A DNA stretch of 64,000 bases from an uncultured Oscillospiraceae bacterium (GCA_934591815.1 CAKTPV010000004.1:50732-114731); one strand, 5' to 3'. Positions 42,204 through 51,475 are shown, counted from the stretch's first letter. Notes: generated from the letters alone by a model not told the origin. Numbers and translations: made by a program.

Positions 42204-44071
42204 CAATGTGGGATACCCTGAATAGCTCCAATATAGGAATATTAGTTGCGGCGGGACTTGGGATGTTCGCCGTCATCAGCGGCCTCGCCATGTTGTCCTA
42301 TCACTACACTCTCGGCAGTATCAAGTCCCGCACCGTGGGTGACGGGCAGCACGGCACAGCGCGCTGGGCAACGGATAAGGAGATCCGCCAGACCTATGCC
42401 CACGTGCCGTTCAAGGTCAGAGACTGGCGCAAGGGGGTAAGCCTTCCCACAGAACAGGGGCTGGTGCTGGGCTGCAAGGGCAAGAAGGGTGAACTGACTG
42501 CGCTGGTGGACAGCGATGACATCCATTGCCTGATGATCGCCGCCTCCGGCGCGGGCAAGACGGCTTTCTTCCTCTATCCCAACCTTGAATATGCCTGCGC
42601 GTCCGGCATGAGTTTTCTGGCGTTGGATACCAAGGGTGATCTCGCCCGCAACTACGGCTCTATTGCCAAAAAGTATTATGGCTATAAGCATATCTCCGTT
42701 ATAGACCTGCGTAATCCCACCCGCTCGGACGGCAACAATCTGCTGACGCTCATCAACCGCTATATGGACATCGCCAGAAAACAACCGGACAACCTCGCCG
42801 CCCGCGCCAAAGCCGAAAAGTACGCCAAGATCCTCGCCAAGTCCATCGTCAGCCCGGAGGGAAACTCCGACCACGGGCAGAACGCCTTCTTCTACGATGC
42901 GGCGGAGGGCTTGCTGTCTTCCACGATCTTGCTGCTTGCGGAGTTTCTGCCGCCGGATGAGGAGCACCCGGAGGAGCGGCGGCACATCGTGTCGGTATTC
43001 AAGCTGGTGCAGGATCTGCTGGAGCCGGCGCGTGGTGCGCGGGGACGCTCCCGTTTCCAACTGCTCATGGATAAGCTGCCGTCCGAGCACAAAGCGCGCT
43101 GGCTGGCAGGCGCCGCACTCAACAGCTCCGAGCAGGCCATGGCATCAGTCATGTCCACGGTGCTGTCCCGGCTCAACTCGTTCCTCGACAGTGAGCTGGA
43201 GCAGATCCTGTGCTTTGACAGTGCCATTGACGCTGAAATGTTCGCTGCGGAGAAATCCGCCATCTTTCTCATCCTGCCAGAGGAGGATCAGACGAAGAAC
43301 TTCATGGCTGGCTTGATGATCCAAAACCTCTCCCGTGAGCTGTTCGCGGTAGCGGATGAGAACGGCGGCAAACTGAAAAACCGTGTTATTCTCTTTTGCG
43401 ATGAGCTGGGTACCATGCCGCCCTTTGATATTTTGCCGCTTTTCAGTGCTGGACGCTCTCGCCGCCTGACGCTGGTCCCCATCATCCAGTCACTGGCGCA
43501 GCTGGAAAAGAACTATGGAAAAGAAGGTGCCTCCATCCTGATGGATAACTGCCAGGATGTGATATGCGGCGGCTTTGCGCCCAACAGCGAGGCGGCAGAT
43601 GCCTTCTCCAAAGCCCTCGGCAGCCGCACGGTGCTCTCCGGCTCTGTGAGCCGAGGGAAAAACGATCCCAGCCAGAGCCTGCAGATGATGGAGCGCCCCC
43701 TGCTGACGGCAGATGAGCTCAAGTCCATCCCCAAGGGCAGCTTCATCGTGCAGAAGACCGGATGCCACCCCATGCGTACCCGCCTGCGCCTGTTCCTCGA
43801 ATGGGGCATCACCTTCGAGGAGGAATACCGTGTGGAGGAACAGGCGGCCCGAAGGGTCTATTATGCCGACCAGAATGCGCTGACCCGCGCCATCGTGCGG
43901 AAGTATCCGCCCAAGCTGACGGAGCAGAAGACTACTCGCTCCGTTAAGGGTGAGGGACAGCTCCACGACGCACCCATGCAGGAGATGGTGGTAGCGGAGG
44001 ACATTGACTATGACCGTATGCCGCACAAGCGCGCCCCTTATAATCTTCCCCGACAGGAGGTGGATCGGTGA
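42185..44071 (+). CDS. virD4: VirD4/TraG-type coupling protein
   Basis: 628 residues. N-terminal membrane helix (IGILVAAGLGMFAVISGLAM), Walker A AASGAGKTAFF near residue 120, MSFLALDTKGDLARNYGSIA, Walker B VILFCDELGTMPP near residue 403, and the TraG-type GGFAPNSEAADAFSKALG. It brings the relaxase-DNA complex, and possibly accessory proteins, to the T4SS. It overlaps the HTH gene (GTGA). Confidence 0.93.
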   Translation: MPNLLLTMWDTLNSSNIGILVAAGLGMFAVISGLAMLSYHYTLGSIKSRTVGDGQHGTARWATDKEIRQTYAHVPFKVRDWRKGVSLPTEQGLVLGCKGKKGELTALVDSDDIHCLMIAASGAGKTAFFLYPNLEYACASGMSFLALDTKGDLARNYGSIAKKYYGYKHISVIDLRNPTRSDGNNLLTLINRYMDIARKQPDNLAARAKAEKYAKILAKSIVSPEGNSDHGQNAFFYDAAEGLLSSTILLLAEFLPPDEEHPEERRHIVSVFKLVQDLLEPARGARGRSRFQLLMDKLPSEHKARWLAGAALNSSEQAMASVMSTVLSRLNSFLDSELEQILCFDSAIDAEMFAAEKSAIFLILPEEDQTKNFMAGLMIQNLSRELFAVADENGGKLKNRVILFCDELGTMPPFDILPLFSAGRSRRLTLVPIIQSLAQLEKNYGKEGASILMDNCQDVICGGFAPNSEAADAFSKALGSRTVLSGSVSRGKNDPSQSLQMMERPLLTADELKSIPKGSFIVQKTGCHPMRTRLRLFLEWGITFEEEYRVEEQAARRVYYADQNALTRAIVRKYPPKLTEQKTTRSVKGEGQLHDAPMQEMVVAEDIDYDRMPHKRAPYNLPRQEVDR

Positions 44072-44325
44072 GCTACTTTGACAGCATTTACGCCGACACG
44101 CTCCTGCCGCCCAGGGCTGTATCCGTCTATATGTACCTCAAGGATCGGTCCAATCGTGCGGGAAGCTGCTGGCCGGGGATCAAGACGATTGCGAGAGATA
44201 TGAACCTCTCCCGCAGCACTGTCAAGCGGGCACTGGCGGATTTGGAGCAGCACGGCTATCTTGCCAAGCTGCCCCGATACCGCCCCAATGGGAGCAACAC
44301 CTCCAATCTCTATACGCTGAAATAA
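44068..44325 (+). CDS. Small winged helix-turn-helix protein
   Basis: 85 residues, GTG 44068. The pattern RAVSVYMYLKDRSNRAGSCW, then TIARDMNLSRSTVKRALADLEQHGYL, is a GntR/replication-initiator-like winged HTH. Usual last gene after VirD4 in these ICEs; probably a regulator of transfer genes or a Rep-like protein. Followed immediately by a hairpin. Confidence 0.78.
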   Translation: MSYFDSIYADTLLPPRAVSVYMYLKDRSNRAGSCWPGIKTIARDMNLSRSTVKRALADLEQHGYLAKLPRYRPNGSNTSNLYTLK

Positions 44326-44330
44326 ATGAA

Positions 44331-44365
44331 AAGTGGATCGTACAGCGCCCTGGTACGATCCACTT
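44331..44365 (+). terminator. Hairpin closing the transfer operon
   Basis: Perfect 13-bp stem AAGTGGATCGTAC/GTACGATCCACTT (44331-44343 with 44353-44365). The T-run is weak, so it may act in both directions or stabilise the mRNA 3' end. Confidence 0.65.
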
Positions 44366-44392
44366 CATTAAGCCAAAAAACAAAAATCTCCA

Positions 44393-44650
44393 CGCCAAGG
44401 GGTAACTATACCTGTTTGCTGAACCGAGGAGGGGTTCAATATGACCCCACCGGAACAGCCCACTCTATCGGAGAATTAAGACAGAGAAAGAACAAACACG
44501 GAAAGCTCTCATCCTGCAAGCTGGCTTAATTTCAGTTGTCATCCTCCTTCACGAAGATGTAGATGCTGTGATTGGATGGAGAAAAGAGCGTTTTACACAA
44601 AGGGCGAGAAAGTGCCAATGAAATGGCACATAGCCCCCCAGCAATAGCAC
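44393..44650 (+). repeat. Long direct repeat, copy 1 (258 bp)
   Basis: Starts CGCCAAGGGGTAAC and ends AGCAATAGCAC; essentially identical to 58411-58669. The only difference I see is six versus seven C before AGCAATAGCAC. It contains GAGGAGG followed by a 12-codon reading frame (MTPPEQPTLSEN) and another short frame beginning MEKRAFYTKGEK. Neither is clearly a gene. The copies lie 14,018 bp apart in the same orientation and bound the mosaic cargo. Confidence 0.9.
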
Positions 44651-44857
44651 GCTAAATGGCTATGGGTATCACCTCCCGGATAGGATAATAAAACCCTCAA
44701 AAATGGTACAGACGCCAAAGGCGGGTGTGCTGTTTTTGTGGGGGTGCAGGGATAGCCGCGAAGCGGCGCAAGGGGTGCAGCCCCTTGTTGCGGCAAAGCC
44801 GCCATATCGGAGCGCGGGGAAAGTTCCCTGTGCGGAGATAAGCCCTCGGCAGAGCGC

Positions 44858-44890
44858 ACACGCCCGCAAGGGTGTATAAGTGCGCCCTTA
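44858..44890 (+). other. MOBQ-type oriT-like site
   Basis: Hairpin ACACgCCC-GCAA-GGGTGT (44858-44875) followed by TAAGTGCGCCCT (44877-44888). TAAGTGCG/CCCT is the nic-region consensus of RSF1010/R1162-like MOBQ origins, with the nick expected after 44884. It sits 16 bp from the 3' end of a DUF3847 gene of the kind that accompanies MobA/MobL relaxases. The rest of 44651-44857 shows no gene. Confidence 0.72.
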
Positions 44891-44905
44891 GTTCCTAAGG
44901 GATTT

Positions 44906-45199
44906 TCAGCCTGTCGCGTCCTCGGCTCGTTTTCTCAAAAACTCCCGTACCGGCTCACTCGTTAATGCAAGCCGGAGAAGCGCGGCAGCTTCCTCGTCGG
45001 TCATGTTCTTTGCTTCCGGCACAATGCTTTCAAAGACTGCGCCCCGGATGATAAGGCGGTGGCTGCGCGTTCTGCGTTCCTCTTTGGATAACTTCTGACG
45101 CAACATCTTTTTCCGGTTCTCAAACTGCCGGATTTTCTTCTTTCCGTCCTCAATCTCGGCTTGCAGCTCCTCGCGGGTTTTCTCTCTTGGCTTTGTCAT
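44906..45199 (-). CDS. DUF3847 mobilisation-associated protein
   Basis: 97 residues, very basic and coiled-coil-like (TREELQAEIEDGKKKIRQFE, KMLRQKLSKEERRTRSHRLI), ending in a conserved helix LLRLALTSEPVREFLRKRAE. DUF3847 proteins are encoded next to MobA/MobL relaxases and oriT. Here the oriT-like site is adjacent while the relaxase is a remnant at 47.7-48.7 kb. Possible relaxosome accessory protein. Confidence 0.82.
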   Translation of the reverse strand: MTKPREKTREELQAEIEDGKKKIRQFENRKKMLRQKLSKEERRTRSHRLIIRGAVFESIVPEAKNMTDEEAAALLRLALTSEPVREFLRKRAEDATG

Positions 45200-45311
45200 G
45201 GTTGATTGCTCCTTTCTGCTTATGGCTAAAAGAAAAGAGCAGCCGTTTCAATGATTGAAAACAGCTGCCCTCAATAGGTGGTTTACAATTTTAGAATGTC
45301 AGTATCTTAAC

Positions 45312-45878
45312 TTACATCCAGTATATCTTTGCTCCAGAAATTTGAATTTTTGAATCCGCAGGAAGTCTTAACAAGTGTACAACATTCAGATAGTCAACAT
45401 ACCCAGTCCCCACATGAACAAGGCTGAAAACACAGAGAACAGTGCTTGCAAAAGCATAAGTGCGTGGAACAATCATATATGCAATTAGCGGAACAACACC
45501 TAAAATTAGCAATGGAAGCATATTAACCACGATAAACCTATTTCTTGTCATCGGTGATGTACATGTCGTTCCAAGTCCCTGCGTCGTGTAGAACATAATG
45601 ACTTCACTACCCGCTGGAAAACTTACGGCATGGATGAGTTCATGAACCGGGAAGAAAAGTAACGCAATCACAAGACCTATCATCCAATCAACTCTTGAAA
45701 ATGCGACCCCTCCAAGATAAGTTTTTTTGATATAAACACAACAAGCAAACAAAAGAACAATCGGAATAAGTATGATTGCAGACTTGCTTGTTACTTCCGG
45801 CAGTTCTTTTGCACCAACTTCAACATCAACAGTAGGAAGATTTTTCCCGTCATACTTTCCAATCCATTTAATTTTCAT
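45312..45878 (-). CDS. DUF3267 membrane zinc metalloprotease-like protein
   Basis: 188 residues from ATG 45878 (GAGGAG seven bases upstream). About four membrane helices; a HExxH zinc motif in PVHELIHAV lies in the second helix region, the arrangement of DUF3267 and site-2-protease-like proteins. The soluble N-terminus is short. The substrate is unknown. It lies between two oriT-like sequences. Confidence 0.78.
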   Translation of the reverse strand: MKIKWIGKYDGKNLPTVDVEVGAKELPEVTSKSAIILIPIVLLFACCVYIKKTYLGGVAFSRVDWMIGLVIALLFFPVHELIHAVSFPAGSEVIMFYTTQGLGTTCTSPMTRNRFIVVNMLPLLILGVVPLIAYMIVPRTYAFASTVLCVFSLVHVGTGYVDYLNVVHLLRLPADSKIQISGAKIYWM

Positions 45879-45971
45879 TGTCATTCTCCTCACTTAACGG
45901 AACGAAGTGACGAAGCATTCTCGGTCTGGCAGTTTTCTTCTGCTTACCGGGAATGAAGCTCCGCAGGACGT

Positions 45972-46019
45972 GCGATACTCCCGATAGGAGAGTATGGACG
46001 TGCGTCCTTTAGTTCCTAA
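45972..46019 (+). other. Second, diverged oriT-like site
   Basis: Hairpin ATACTC/GAGTAT (45975-45980 with 45990-45995), then GGACGTGCGTCC and TTTAGTTCCTAAA. It has the same layout as 44858-44902 (hairpin, GTGCG, then CTTAGTTCCTAAG), but TAAGTGCG has become GACGTGCG. Either a second relaxase's origin or a decayed copy. Confidence 0.5.
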
Positions 46020-46046
46020 AGGGAGTTTGAAATTCCTGACAGCATA

Positions 46047-46244
46047 TTACCACTTGCCCTTTTTCAGCCTTCCGCCAATCAGAATACCGGCAAAGAGGAC
46101 AACAGCAGTCAATGCGGAAATCCAGATTGGCGAAAGCACCCATATCCAGTGCCACTTAATCACGCCTGACAGCTTCAGAACAATGAATACAATCGTCAGG
46201 ATGGATACGATGCCAAGCCCGCCTTGCTTTGTTTTTGTGTTCAT
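46047..46244 (-). CDS. Small two-helix membrane protein
   Basis: 65 residues with two membrane helices (GIVSILTIVFIVLKLSGVI and IWISALTAVVLFAGILIGG) and a basic end RLKKGKW. GGGGGAC lies upstream of its ATG. No family recognised; it may work with the adjacent DUF3267 protein. Confidence 0.6.
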   Translation of the reverse strand: MNTKTKQGGLGIVSILTIVFIVLKLSGVIKWHWIWVLSPIWISALTAVVLFAGILIGGRLKKGKW

Positions 46245-46290
46245 AACAGTCCCCCTGAGAATGAAGTTTGACGGTCTTTAACTCCAACAA

Positions 46291-47223
46291 TCACCTAACT
46301 TGACAGCCGCCCCACTCCACTGCCGTGAAGCCGGTGCGCACCGGGGCGGTGAGGTTCTGAGCGGAAATATCCACGGCGCTCTCAAGCGGCTTCCACGCCA
46401 TAAATACCCGCAGCAGCGTATCGGGAGCTGGCTCAATGGATAGCTGCGCCGTTTGCGTATAGCTGTCAGACTGAAATGCAATGAGATTGTAAGGATTCTC
46501 TTTCATCAGCGGCAGCCAGTAAACGATAAACTCATTTGCTTCCTTCCGGGTAAGTCCCAACTGGTTCAAGGCGTTCTCCAGAAAAGCGGCGGTGTCGCTT
46601 CCGGCTACGCAGAAGCCCTCGGAAAAATCATAAGCAACGCTGTTTACGCCCTCCCAATAAAGATAGTTGTACGTTTGCCCGTCGGCGTCTGTCAATGTGC
46701 CGTCGGGACTGGCGCAAACCTTCCAGCCGTCATTGTAGGCAGGATATGTGCAGGTCAGTTCTCCGGCATAGTTCAATTTCACAGTGACCGCAGTTTTCTT
46801 CTCCGGGTAGAGATAAATGACAGGCTTCGCGTCGTATTGCTCAGCATCGGAGTTCTCGGCAGCTTCCATAGTGGGCAACACCCAGACCGTATAACGCCCC
46901 CAATAAACCTCAGACGAGGCTACTTCATTTCGGCTCCCATCAGTAAACAGATAGCTGCCCCCAGCTTGTTCGACAAATTCCATCCCTGTTTTTTCCTGAT
47001 AATACTCAAGCAGCTCCGGGCATTCGCCACGCTTGGAGATATAGACGCCCTTTGCTTCATCCACCGCTACATAGGGATTCTTTTCAGAAATCCTGGCAGC
47101 CGCTGTAAGATAAGGAATGGGATTGCCGCGCTGAAAAATTACAGCCCGGTTCAAATAAACAGCGGATGATGCAAGCACTACAAAAGCCACGAGGATCGCA
47201 ATCCATAACTTCTTTTTCTTCAT
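46291..47223 (-). CDS. Membrane-anchored or secreted protein, unknown function
   Basis: 310 residues from ATG 47223 (TTGGAGG upstream). N-terminal signal/anchor (KKKKLWIAILVAFVVLASSA), then an extracellular domain with the distinctive PVIYLYPEKKTAVTVKLNY and EANEFIVYWLPLMKENPYNL. I recall this motif pair from uncharacterised Firmicutes proteins but cannot name the family. It is driven by the minus-strand promoter at 47312-47341. Confidence 0.72.
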   Translation of the reverse strand: MKKKKLWIAILVAFVVLASSAVYLNRAVIFQRGNPIPYLTAAARISEKNPYVAVDEAKGVYISKRGECPELLEYYQEKTGMEFVEQAGGSYLFTDGSRNEVASSEVYWGRYTVWVLPTMEAAENSDAEQYDAKPVIYLYPEKKTAVTVKLNYAGELTCTYPAYNDGWKVCASPDGTLTDADGQTYNYLYWEGVNSVAYDFSEGFCVAGSDTAAFLENALNQLGLTRKEANEFIVYWLPLMKENPYNLIAFQSDSYTQTAQLSIEPAPDTLLRVFMAWKPLESAVDISAQNLTAPVRTGFTAVEWGGCQVR

Positions 47224-47311
47224 ACTGTTCACCTCCAAGAATCAGGTCGGTTTCTTTTACTTTGTCGGCGGGCAGAAGGATTGTTCAAATCACTTATAAC
47301 TATCCAATACG

Positions 47312-47341
47312 ATTATACCATGCAAAGTGCGAGCTTTTCAA
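47312..47341 (-). promoter_or_regulatory. Sigma-70-type promoter for the 46291-47223 gene
   Basis: Minus strand: TTGAAA, 18 bp, TATAAT. Almost the same sequence recurs as the promoter at 53549-53578. Confidence 0.72.
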
Positions 47342-47373
47342 TTCCCATCTCCGCTCAAACATGCAACATTTCT

Positions 47374-47479
47374 ATGAACGCCGTACTTTTTCGCCGCTTC
47401 GCTTGCCGTCTTGCGGCGTTCCTCGCTGTATGGGGCAGACAATGAAAAAGCGCAACCGATTTTCGTCGATTGCGCTTTG
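47374..47479. repeat. 106-bp intergenic repeat, copy A
   Basis: Begins ATGAACGCCG and ends with the hairpin AAAGCGCAA/TTGCGCTTT. It closely matches 52107-52212 at the same length; a decayed partial third copy is at about 55020-55080. On the minus strand the hairpin would terminate the gene fragment at 47515-47730. Confidence 0.8.
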
Positions 47480-47514
47480 CTGGGCGGGAATTGTTCTATG
47501 AACTTTTTGCAAAA

Positions 47515-47730
47515 TCACTCCTGCTGGAAATGCCGCAAGAAAACCTCATTCGCCGCTTGCAGGGATTTGTGATACTCGCGGTAAGCGGGGCTAAGCCTCT
47601 GCATTGCGGGGATGAATACATCGTTATAGCCGCTCTCCCTTTGGAATTGCTTTAGATACTCTTGCAGCCGGTAGGCGGGAGATGCCTTATATTCCTCCGA
47701 TTCCGCAACCGCCCGATATTGTTCGAGCAT
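47515..47730 (-). pseudogene. Gene fragment or small protein, identity unknown
   Basis: 71 residues (MLEQYRAVAESEEYKASPAY start, ending FLRHFQQE). No ribosome site precedes the ATG, and the frame meets the truncated relaxase of the opposite strand at this exact point. It reads like the C-terminal end of a helical regulator cut by recombination. I cannot name the parent family. Confidence 0.5.
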
Positions 47731-47731
47731 T

Positions 47732-48724
47732 TGCTTACACGACAAGAACGACGGCAACCCCCACGCCCATATCCTGCTGACCATGCGCCCCATCGAGAAG
47801 GACGGCGCATGGGGCGCGAAGCAGAAAAAGGAGTATATTCTCGACAGGGACGGCAACAAAATCTATAACCCAAAAAAGCGGCAGTACAAATGCAAATCCG
47901 TTCCCGCCACCGACTGGAACGAGCAGACCAAAGCGGAGGAATGGCGGGCGGCGTGGGCTGAAATCTGCAATTCGTATCTTGAAAAGGGAAATCATACCGA
48001 GCGTATAGACCACCGCAGCTATGAGCGGCAGGGAATAGACCTGATCCCCACCGTTCATCTGGGCGTAGCCGCCTTTCAGATGGAGAAGCGCGGAATCCGC
48101 ACGGAGCGGGGAAACATCAACCGCGAAATCGAAGTCACAAATCAGAAGCTGCGGCAGTTGAAAGCCCGCATTTCCAAGCTGCAAAGCTGGCTGAAAGAGG
48201 AAGCGGCGAACACCGATCCGCCCACTCTTGCAGAGGTGATACAGGGTATCCTTTCGCGGCAGAAGCAGACGGGAAAGCCGGGCTGTTATACCGCCGTCAA
48301 CAATCTGAAAGCGGCGGCAAAAATGCTGAATTTCCTGCAAGAGAATCAGATTATGGATATGGACGGCATGACGGAAAAAATGGCGGGTATGTTCGGGGAG
48401 CAGCGCGAAATATCCGAAAAGCTGAAGCCCATCGACAGGCGGCTGAAAGCCCTTGAAGGGCATATTTCAAACGCCGAGAAGTATTTGAAGTACCGCGAGG
48501 TTTACGGGAAATACAGGCGGCAGCCGCCGAAAAAGCAGGAGGCGTTTTACGAAGCGTACCGCATGGAGCTGACCCATTACGAAGCCGCAGGACGCTATCT
48601 TGACGGCGTAATGAACGGCAGGACAGGTATTCCGCTAAAGGCATGGAAAGCGGAGCAGGAGAAGCTGACCGCCGAGCGGAAGGAGCTGTCCCACCGCTCA
48701 TATTTTTTCGTTGGTTTAGTTTGA
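47732..48724 (+). pseudogene. MobA/MobL (MOBQ) relaxase, truncated at both ends
   Basis: The frame opens within the relaxase catalytic region (LHDKNDGNPHAHILLTMRP, the HxH metal motif) without a start codon. It continues through typical MobA/L sequence (KCKSVPATDWNEQTKAEEWR, YERQGIDLIPTVHLGVAAFQ, RGIRTERGNINREIE) and stops after an abrupt change to SYFFVGLV. The N-terminal catalytic Tyr region and the C-terminus are gone. Probably inactive; it matches the oriT-like site and DUF3847 gene 3 kb away, which suggests a broken mobilisable element. Confidence 0.82.
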
Positions 48725-48755
48725 CAAACTTGAATTTGCTTACTGCATCGCAATC

Positions 48756-49517
48756 TTATATAAAGATAGCCAGCAAGATATCAGCTATTAAATGAGCAGC
48801 TCCATGAGCAATCATTGCATAGAATATGCCAAATTTCCTATATAAGTATCCAAAAGCTAACCCTATTCCTCCGTTAAACAAGAAGCATCGCAGTACGATT
48901 AATGGTGTTAGTGTTGTCATTGCCATCGTGCTTGGAAGATGCCCCGCAGCAAATAACAAAGCAACAATAACATTCACAATAATATGTACTTTTTCCGGGA
49001 TATCTTTATTCTCCATGAGCATTACTTTTGAGGCTATTAAAACAAGTAATGACATCAGAAACAATCTCATTATTATTTCTTCAGTTACGCCACCAGTCAA
49101 TAAGCCTGCCAGTATTTTCGAAATGGCAGGAGCAGCTTCATATTGTTCGTATACCCAGCTGTTTAAGGATCCGAATATTAGTTTATCTCCGGGAAACAAT
49201 ATTAGCGCCGATGCAACTGTAATAACAGCTGTCATTACAATCGCCTGTTTGTCATATTTAAATTCTTTCCACAGATTAACTTTCTTGGAGATAATCAATC
49301 CTATAAATGCAAGTATTCCTCCAAACACAACGCCATACTGTAGCAATGTAGAAATTACCAGCAAGTTTTTAGATACATTTTGCTCTTGTAGTCTATTCAG
49401 CATATCAGGTGATAGTGTGTCGTATACATATAACCCTGTACAATATCCCCCAATTAAACTGGCAACTAAGACAAACAATAGAAATATCCAGTTTTCCTTT
49501 AAAATCTTTTTTATCAT
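48756..49517 (-). CDS. CPBP (CAAX-like) intramembrane metalloprotease
   Basis: 253 residues, about seven membrane helices. CPBP/Abi motifs: TEEIIMRLF (EExxxR), FAAGHLPS and the late HGAAHLIAD. Such proteases are linked to bacteriocin self-immunity and signal-protein cleavage. The coding sequence is visibly A+T-richer than the ICE backbone, indicating separate origin. GAGAGG lies upstream of the ATG. Confidence 0.85.
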   Translation of the reverse strand: MIKKILKENWIFLLFVLVASLIGGYCTGLYVYDTLSPDMLNRLQEQNVSKNLLVISTLLQYGVVFGGILAFIGLIISKKVNLWKEFKYDKQAIVMTAVITVASALILFPGDKLIFGSLNSWVYEQYEAAPAISKILAGLLTGGVTEEIIMRLFLMSLLVLIASKVMLMENKDIPEKVHIIVNVIVALLFAAGHLPSTMAMTTLTPLIVLRCFLFNGGIGLAFGYLYRKFGIFYAMIAHGAAHLIADILLAIFI

Positions 49518-50318
49518 TGTGTGTTACCTCTCATTTATAGTATCAAAGCCAGTGTATCAAATAAAAACGAACAATCCTACCACTCAACAAAAGAAAACTG
49601 TTAATAAAAAAGCACTTGACAAAACGCTTTATGACCAACTGTTTCAATTTTAGCACAATTCTGTGAATACTTCTATCATTTTCGTCCTTTATAGAGCAAT
49701 ATATATTTCACCCGTTCCGACTATCCGGACCGTCAAGGGACGAGTCGTATTTTTCCGCGCACAGCACAAAAAAATCTCCACTCTTAACCCCTTGACCGTC
49801 CGGATTTTTGCCGCTGCCTTTTCGCCGCCAAAAACGGGGAACAGGATTAGTAAACCCTGCCCCCGCTTTCGTCCGCTTCATTTTAGCGGCAAAACCGTCT
49901 GCACTTGCGCGGCGTTCACTGTCGGCTTTTGCGGGGCTTCGCGCCCCGCACCCCCAACTTCAAACAAGGAACAGAAGCAGCCCTTACAGCGCAGGAAAGC
50001 GTGTGAATATGGAGTATTTACCCCTGCCGCAGCCTCTTTTCCGAGGCGGGCAGGGGTTTTATATTCCCTGCCACCAAAACGCATTTTAGCCGTCCACTGG
50101 GCGCATTTTCAGCCTTTTTCTCTGCCTGCTTCCCCTTAATCGTATAGCTTTTCCCTGCCCCTAAAAAGTTCCTCTTGACAAAAACCCTAAGGGCGTTTAC
50201 GCCATATTGCGGGAGGAAAACCGCAAAGAGCAACTCACGCACAAGCATAATCTTGACCGTTAAACAATGGGCTGTATTATAAACAGCCCATTAAAGTTAA
50301 TGTATTGGCAAGCATATA
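49518..50318. other. Non-coding mosaic stretch
   Basis: No gene I can support. It contains an A+T-rich leader of the CPBP gene and a terminator-like hairpin (CCCCTGCC/GGCAGGGG near 50022-50058). A short frame near 50185-50264 ending KEQLTHKHNLDR looks like a leftover C-terminus of a mobility gene. A stem AATGGGCTGT/ACAGCCCATT at about 50264-50292 is followed on the minus strand by the XRE regulator's 3' end. Confidence 0.5.
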
Positions 50319-50969
50319 TTACTCGCTCTTTGGGGTATTCTTTTCGACCGTGAAAAACGCATAACCAAGCACTATGCCTATAACCGAAGCAATTGCTCCA
50401 ATAAAGAAAAGGGTGATTGTTTGCAAATCGATCTGATTGAAGATTGAATTTTCTCTCATGCCATAACTCGCATAGACAGACAACAGGAACATGAGGCCAA
50501 ATCCAATCGGAGCAAACCACTTGCGCTTTCCCCAAAAATCGTTTTTCCCAATCAAAAGAGATATTACAATCGTTGCTACCGGAAGCACGAGCCATTGGAA
50601 TGCGCCTGCCTGTGCTTCTGAAATACTTTCCGCAGAAAAAAGCCACGACACCATGATATTGAATGCCCATATCACCAGATAGGATAAAATCAATATCAGC
50701 TTTGATAACTTGACCTTGCTTTTTACTACATTTGTGCTTTCTTCGATATAATCCAGATAGTTTTTCATAGGGGAATCTCCTTTCAAGAGGTAGTCGAGAC
50801 TGACGCCATATAAATCGCTCATTTTAAGCACACTTACAATATCAGGGTAGGATTTCTCATTCTCCCAATTTGATATTGTCTGCCTGCTGATACCAAGAGC
50901 TTCCGCTGCTTGCTCCTGTGTGAGCTTCGCATCTATTCTTGACTTTTTGATTTTGCTGCCAATTTCCAC
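50319..50969 (-). CDS. XRE-family regulator with C-terminal membrane helices
   Basis: 216 residues from GTG 50969 (AGGAGG seven bases upstream). Residues 5-60 are an XRE helix-turn-helix (LTQEQAAEALGISRQTISNW). After a linker come four membrane helices (LILILSYLVIWAFNIMVSWL, LVLPVATIVISLLIG, FGLMFLLSVYASYG, LFFIGAIASVIGIVLGYAFF). A membrane-tethered repressor that may sense envelope or peptide signals. Confidence 0.85.
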   Translation of the reverse strand: MEIGSKIKKSRIDAKLTQEQAAEALGISRQTISNWENEKSYPDIVSVLKMSDLYGVSLDYLLKGDSPMKNYLDYIEESTNVVKSKVKLSKLILILSYLVIWAFNIMVSWLFSAESISEAQAGAFQWLVLPVATIVISLLIGKNDFWGKRKWFAPIGFGLMFLLSVYASYGMRENSIFNQIDLQTITLFFIGAIASVIGIVLGYAFFTVEKNTPKSE

Positions 50970-51161
50970 ACGCCTGCCTCCTAACATTAACTTCATCTGT
51001 ATTATCCCCTATGTGAAAAGCACTGTCTATCAAAGCGCTTTTACAAGTCGGAATTTCTCCGTCAAAATGCTTTTACATCACCCAGTTTTAGAGAAAACGC
51101 CTCCACAAACAGGATAAGCTATCCCCCAAGGTGCCAGTCAATAGGTTTTTCAAAAAATGAG

Positions 51162-51464
51162 TTAGAATATTCCCTTATTGTACTTGAACTGTGCATACAA
51201 GATAAAGCCCAAGCCGATGACGAGCGCCGGAATAACAATGAAAGACATTGCCTTTTCACTCCAGAAAGTTGTGACAAATGCCGCTATCAAAGATACACCG
51301 ATGATAAGCGTACCTGTGCCGACGGCTCTCCCATACTTCGGTACATCTTCTTCCTTGACCTTTCTTCGGTTGTAGGAATGTATTGTGCTGATATTTCCAG
51401 TCATATTCACGATTCCAATAACGGAGATGAATATGCCTAAGATCAACAGAGCGATATTATCCAT
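51162..51464 (-). CDS. Small membrane protein (DUF3784-like)
   Basis: 100 residues, three helices: one at the N-terminus (NIALLILGIFISVIGIVNM), then a conserved cytoplasmic STIHSYNRRKVKEEDVPKYG, then two C-terminal helices. The middle pattern resembles DUF3784-type proteins. AGGAGG precedes the ATG. It sits in an operon with the two proteins upstream (51476-52008). Confidence 0.65.
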   Translation of the reverse strand: MDNIALLILGIFISVIGIVNMTGNISTIHSYNRRKVKEEDVPKYGRAVGTGTLIIGVSLIAAFVTTFWSEKAMSFIVIPALVIGLGFILYAQFKYNKGIF

Positions 51465-51475
51465 TCGCTTCCTCC

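Noticed and set aside
44326-44529. 67-residue frame starting MKSGSYSALVRS
   Set aside because: Its first codons lie in the terminator hairpin and the rest in the 258-bp repeat; no ribosome site and no family pattern.
49663-50139. 158-residue plus-strand frame
   Set aside because: Low-complexity Pro/Arg composition, no ribosome site, covers hairpins; judged non-coding.
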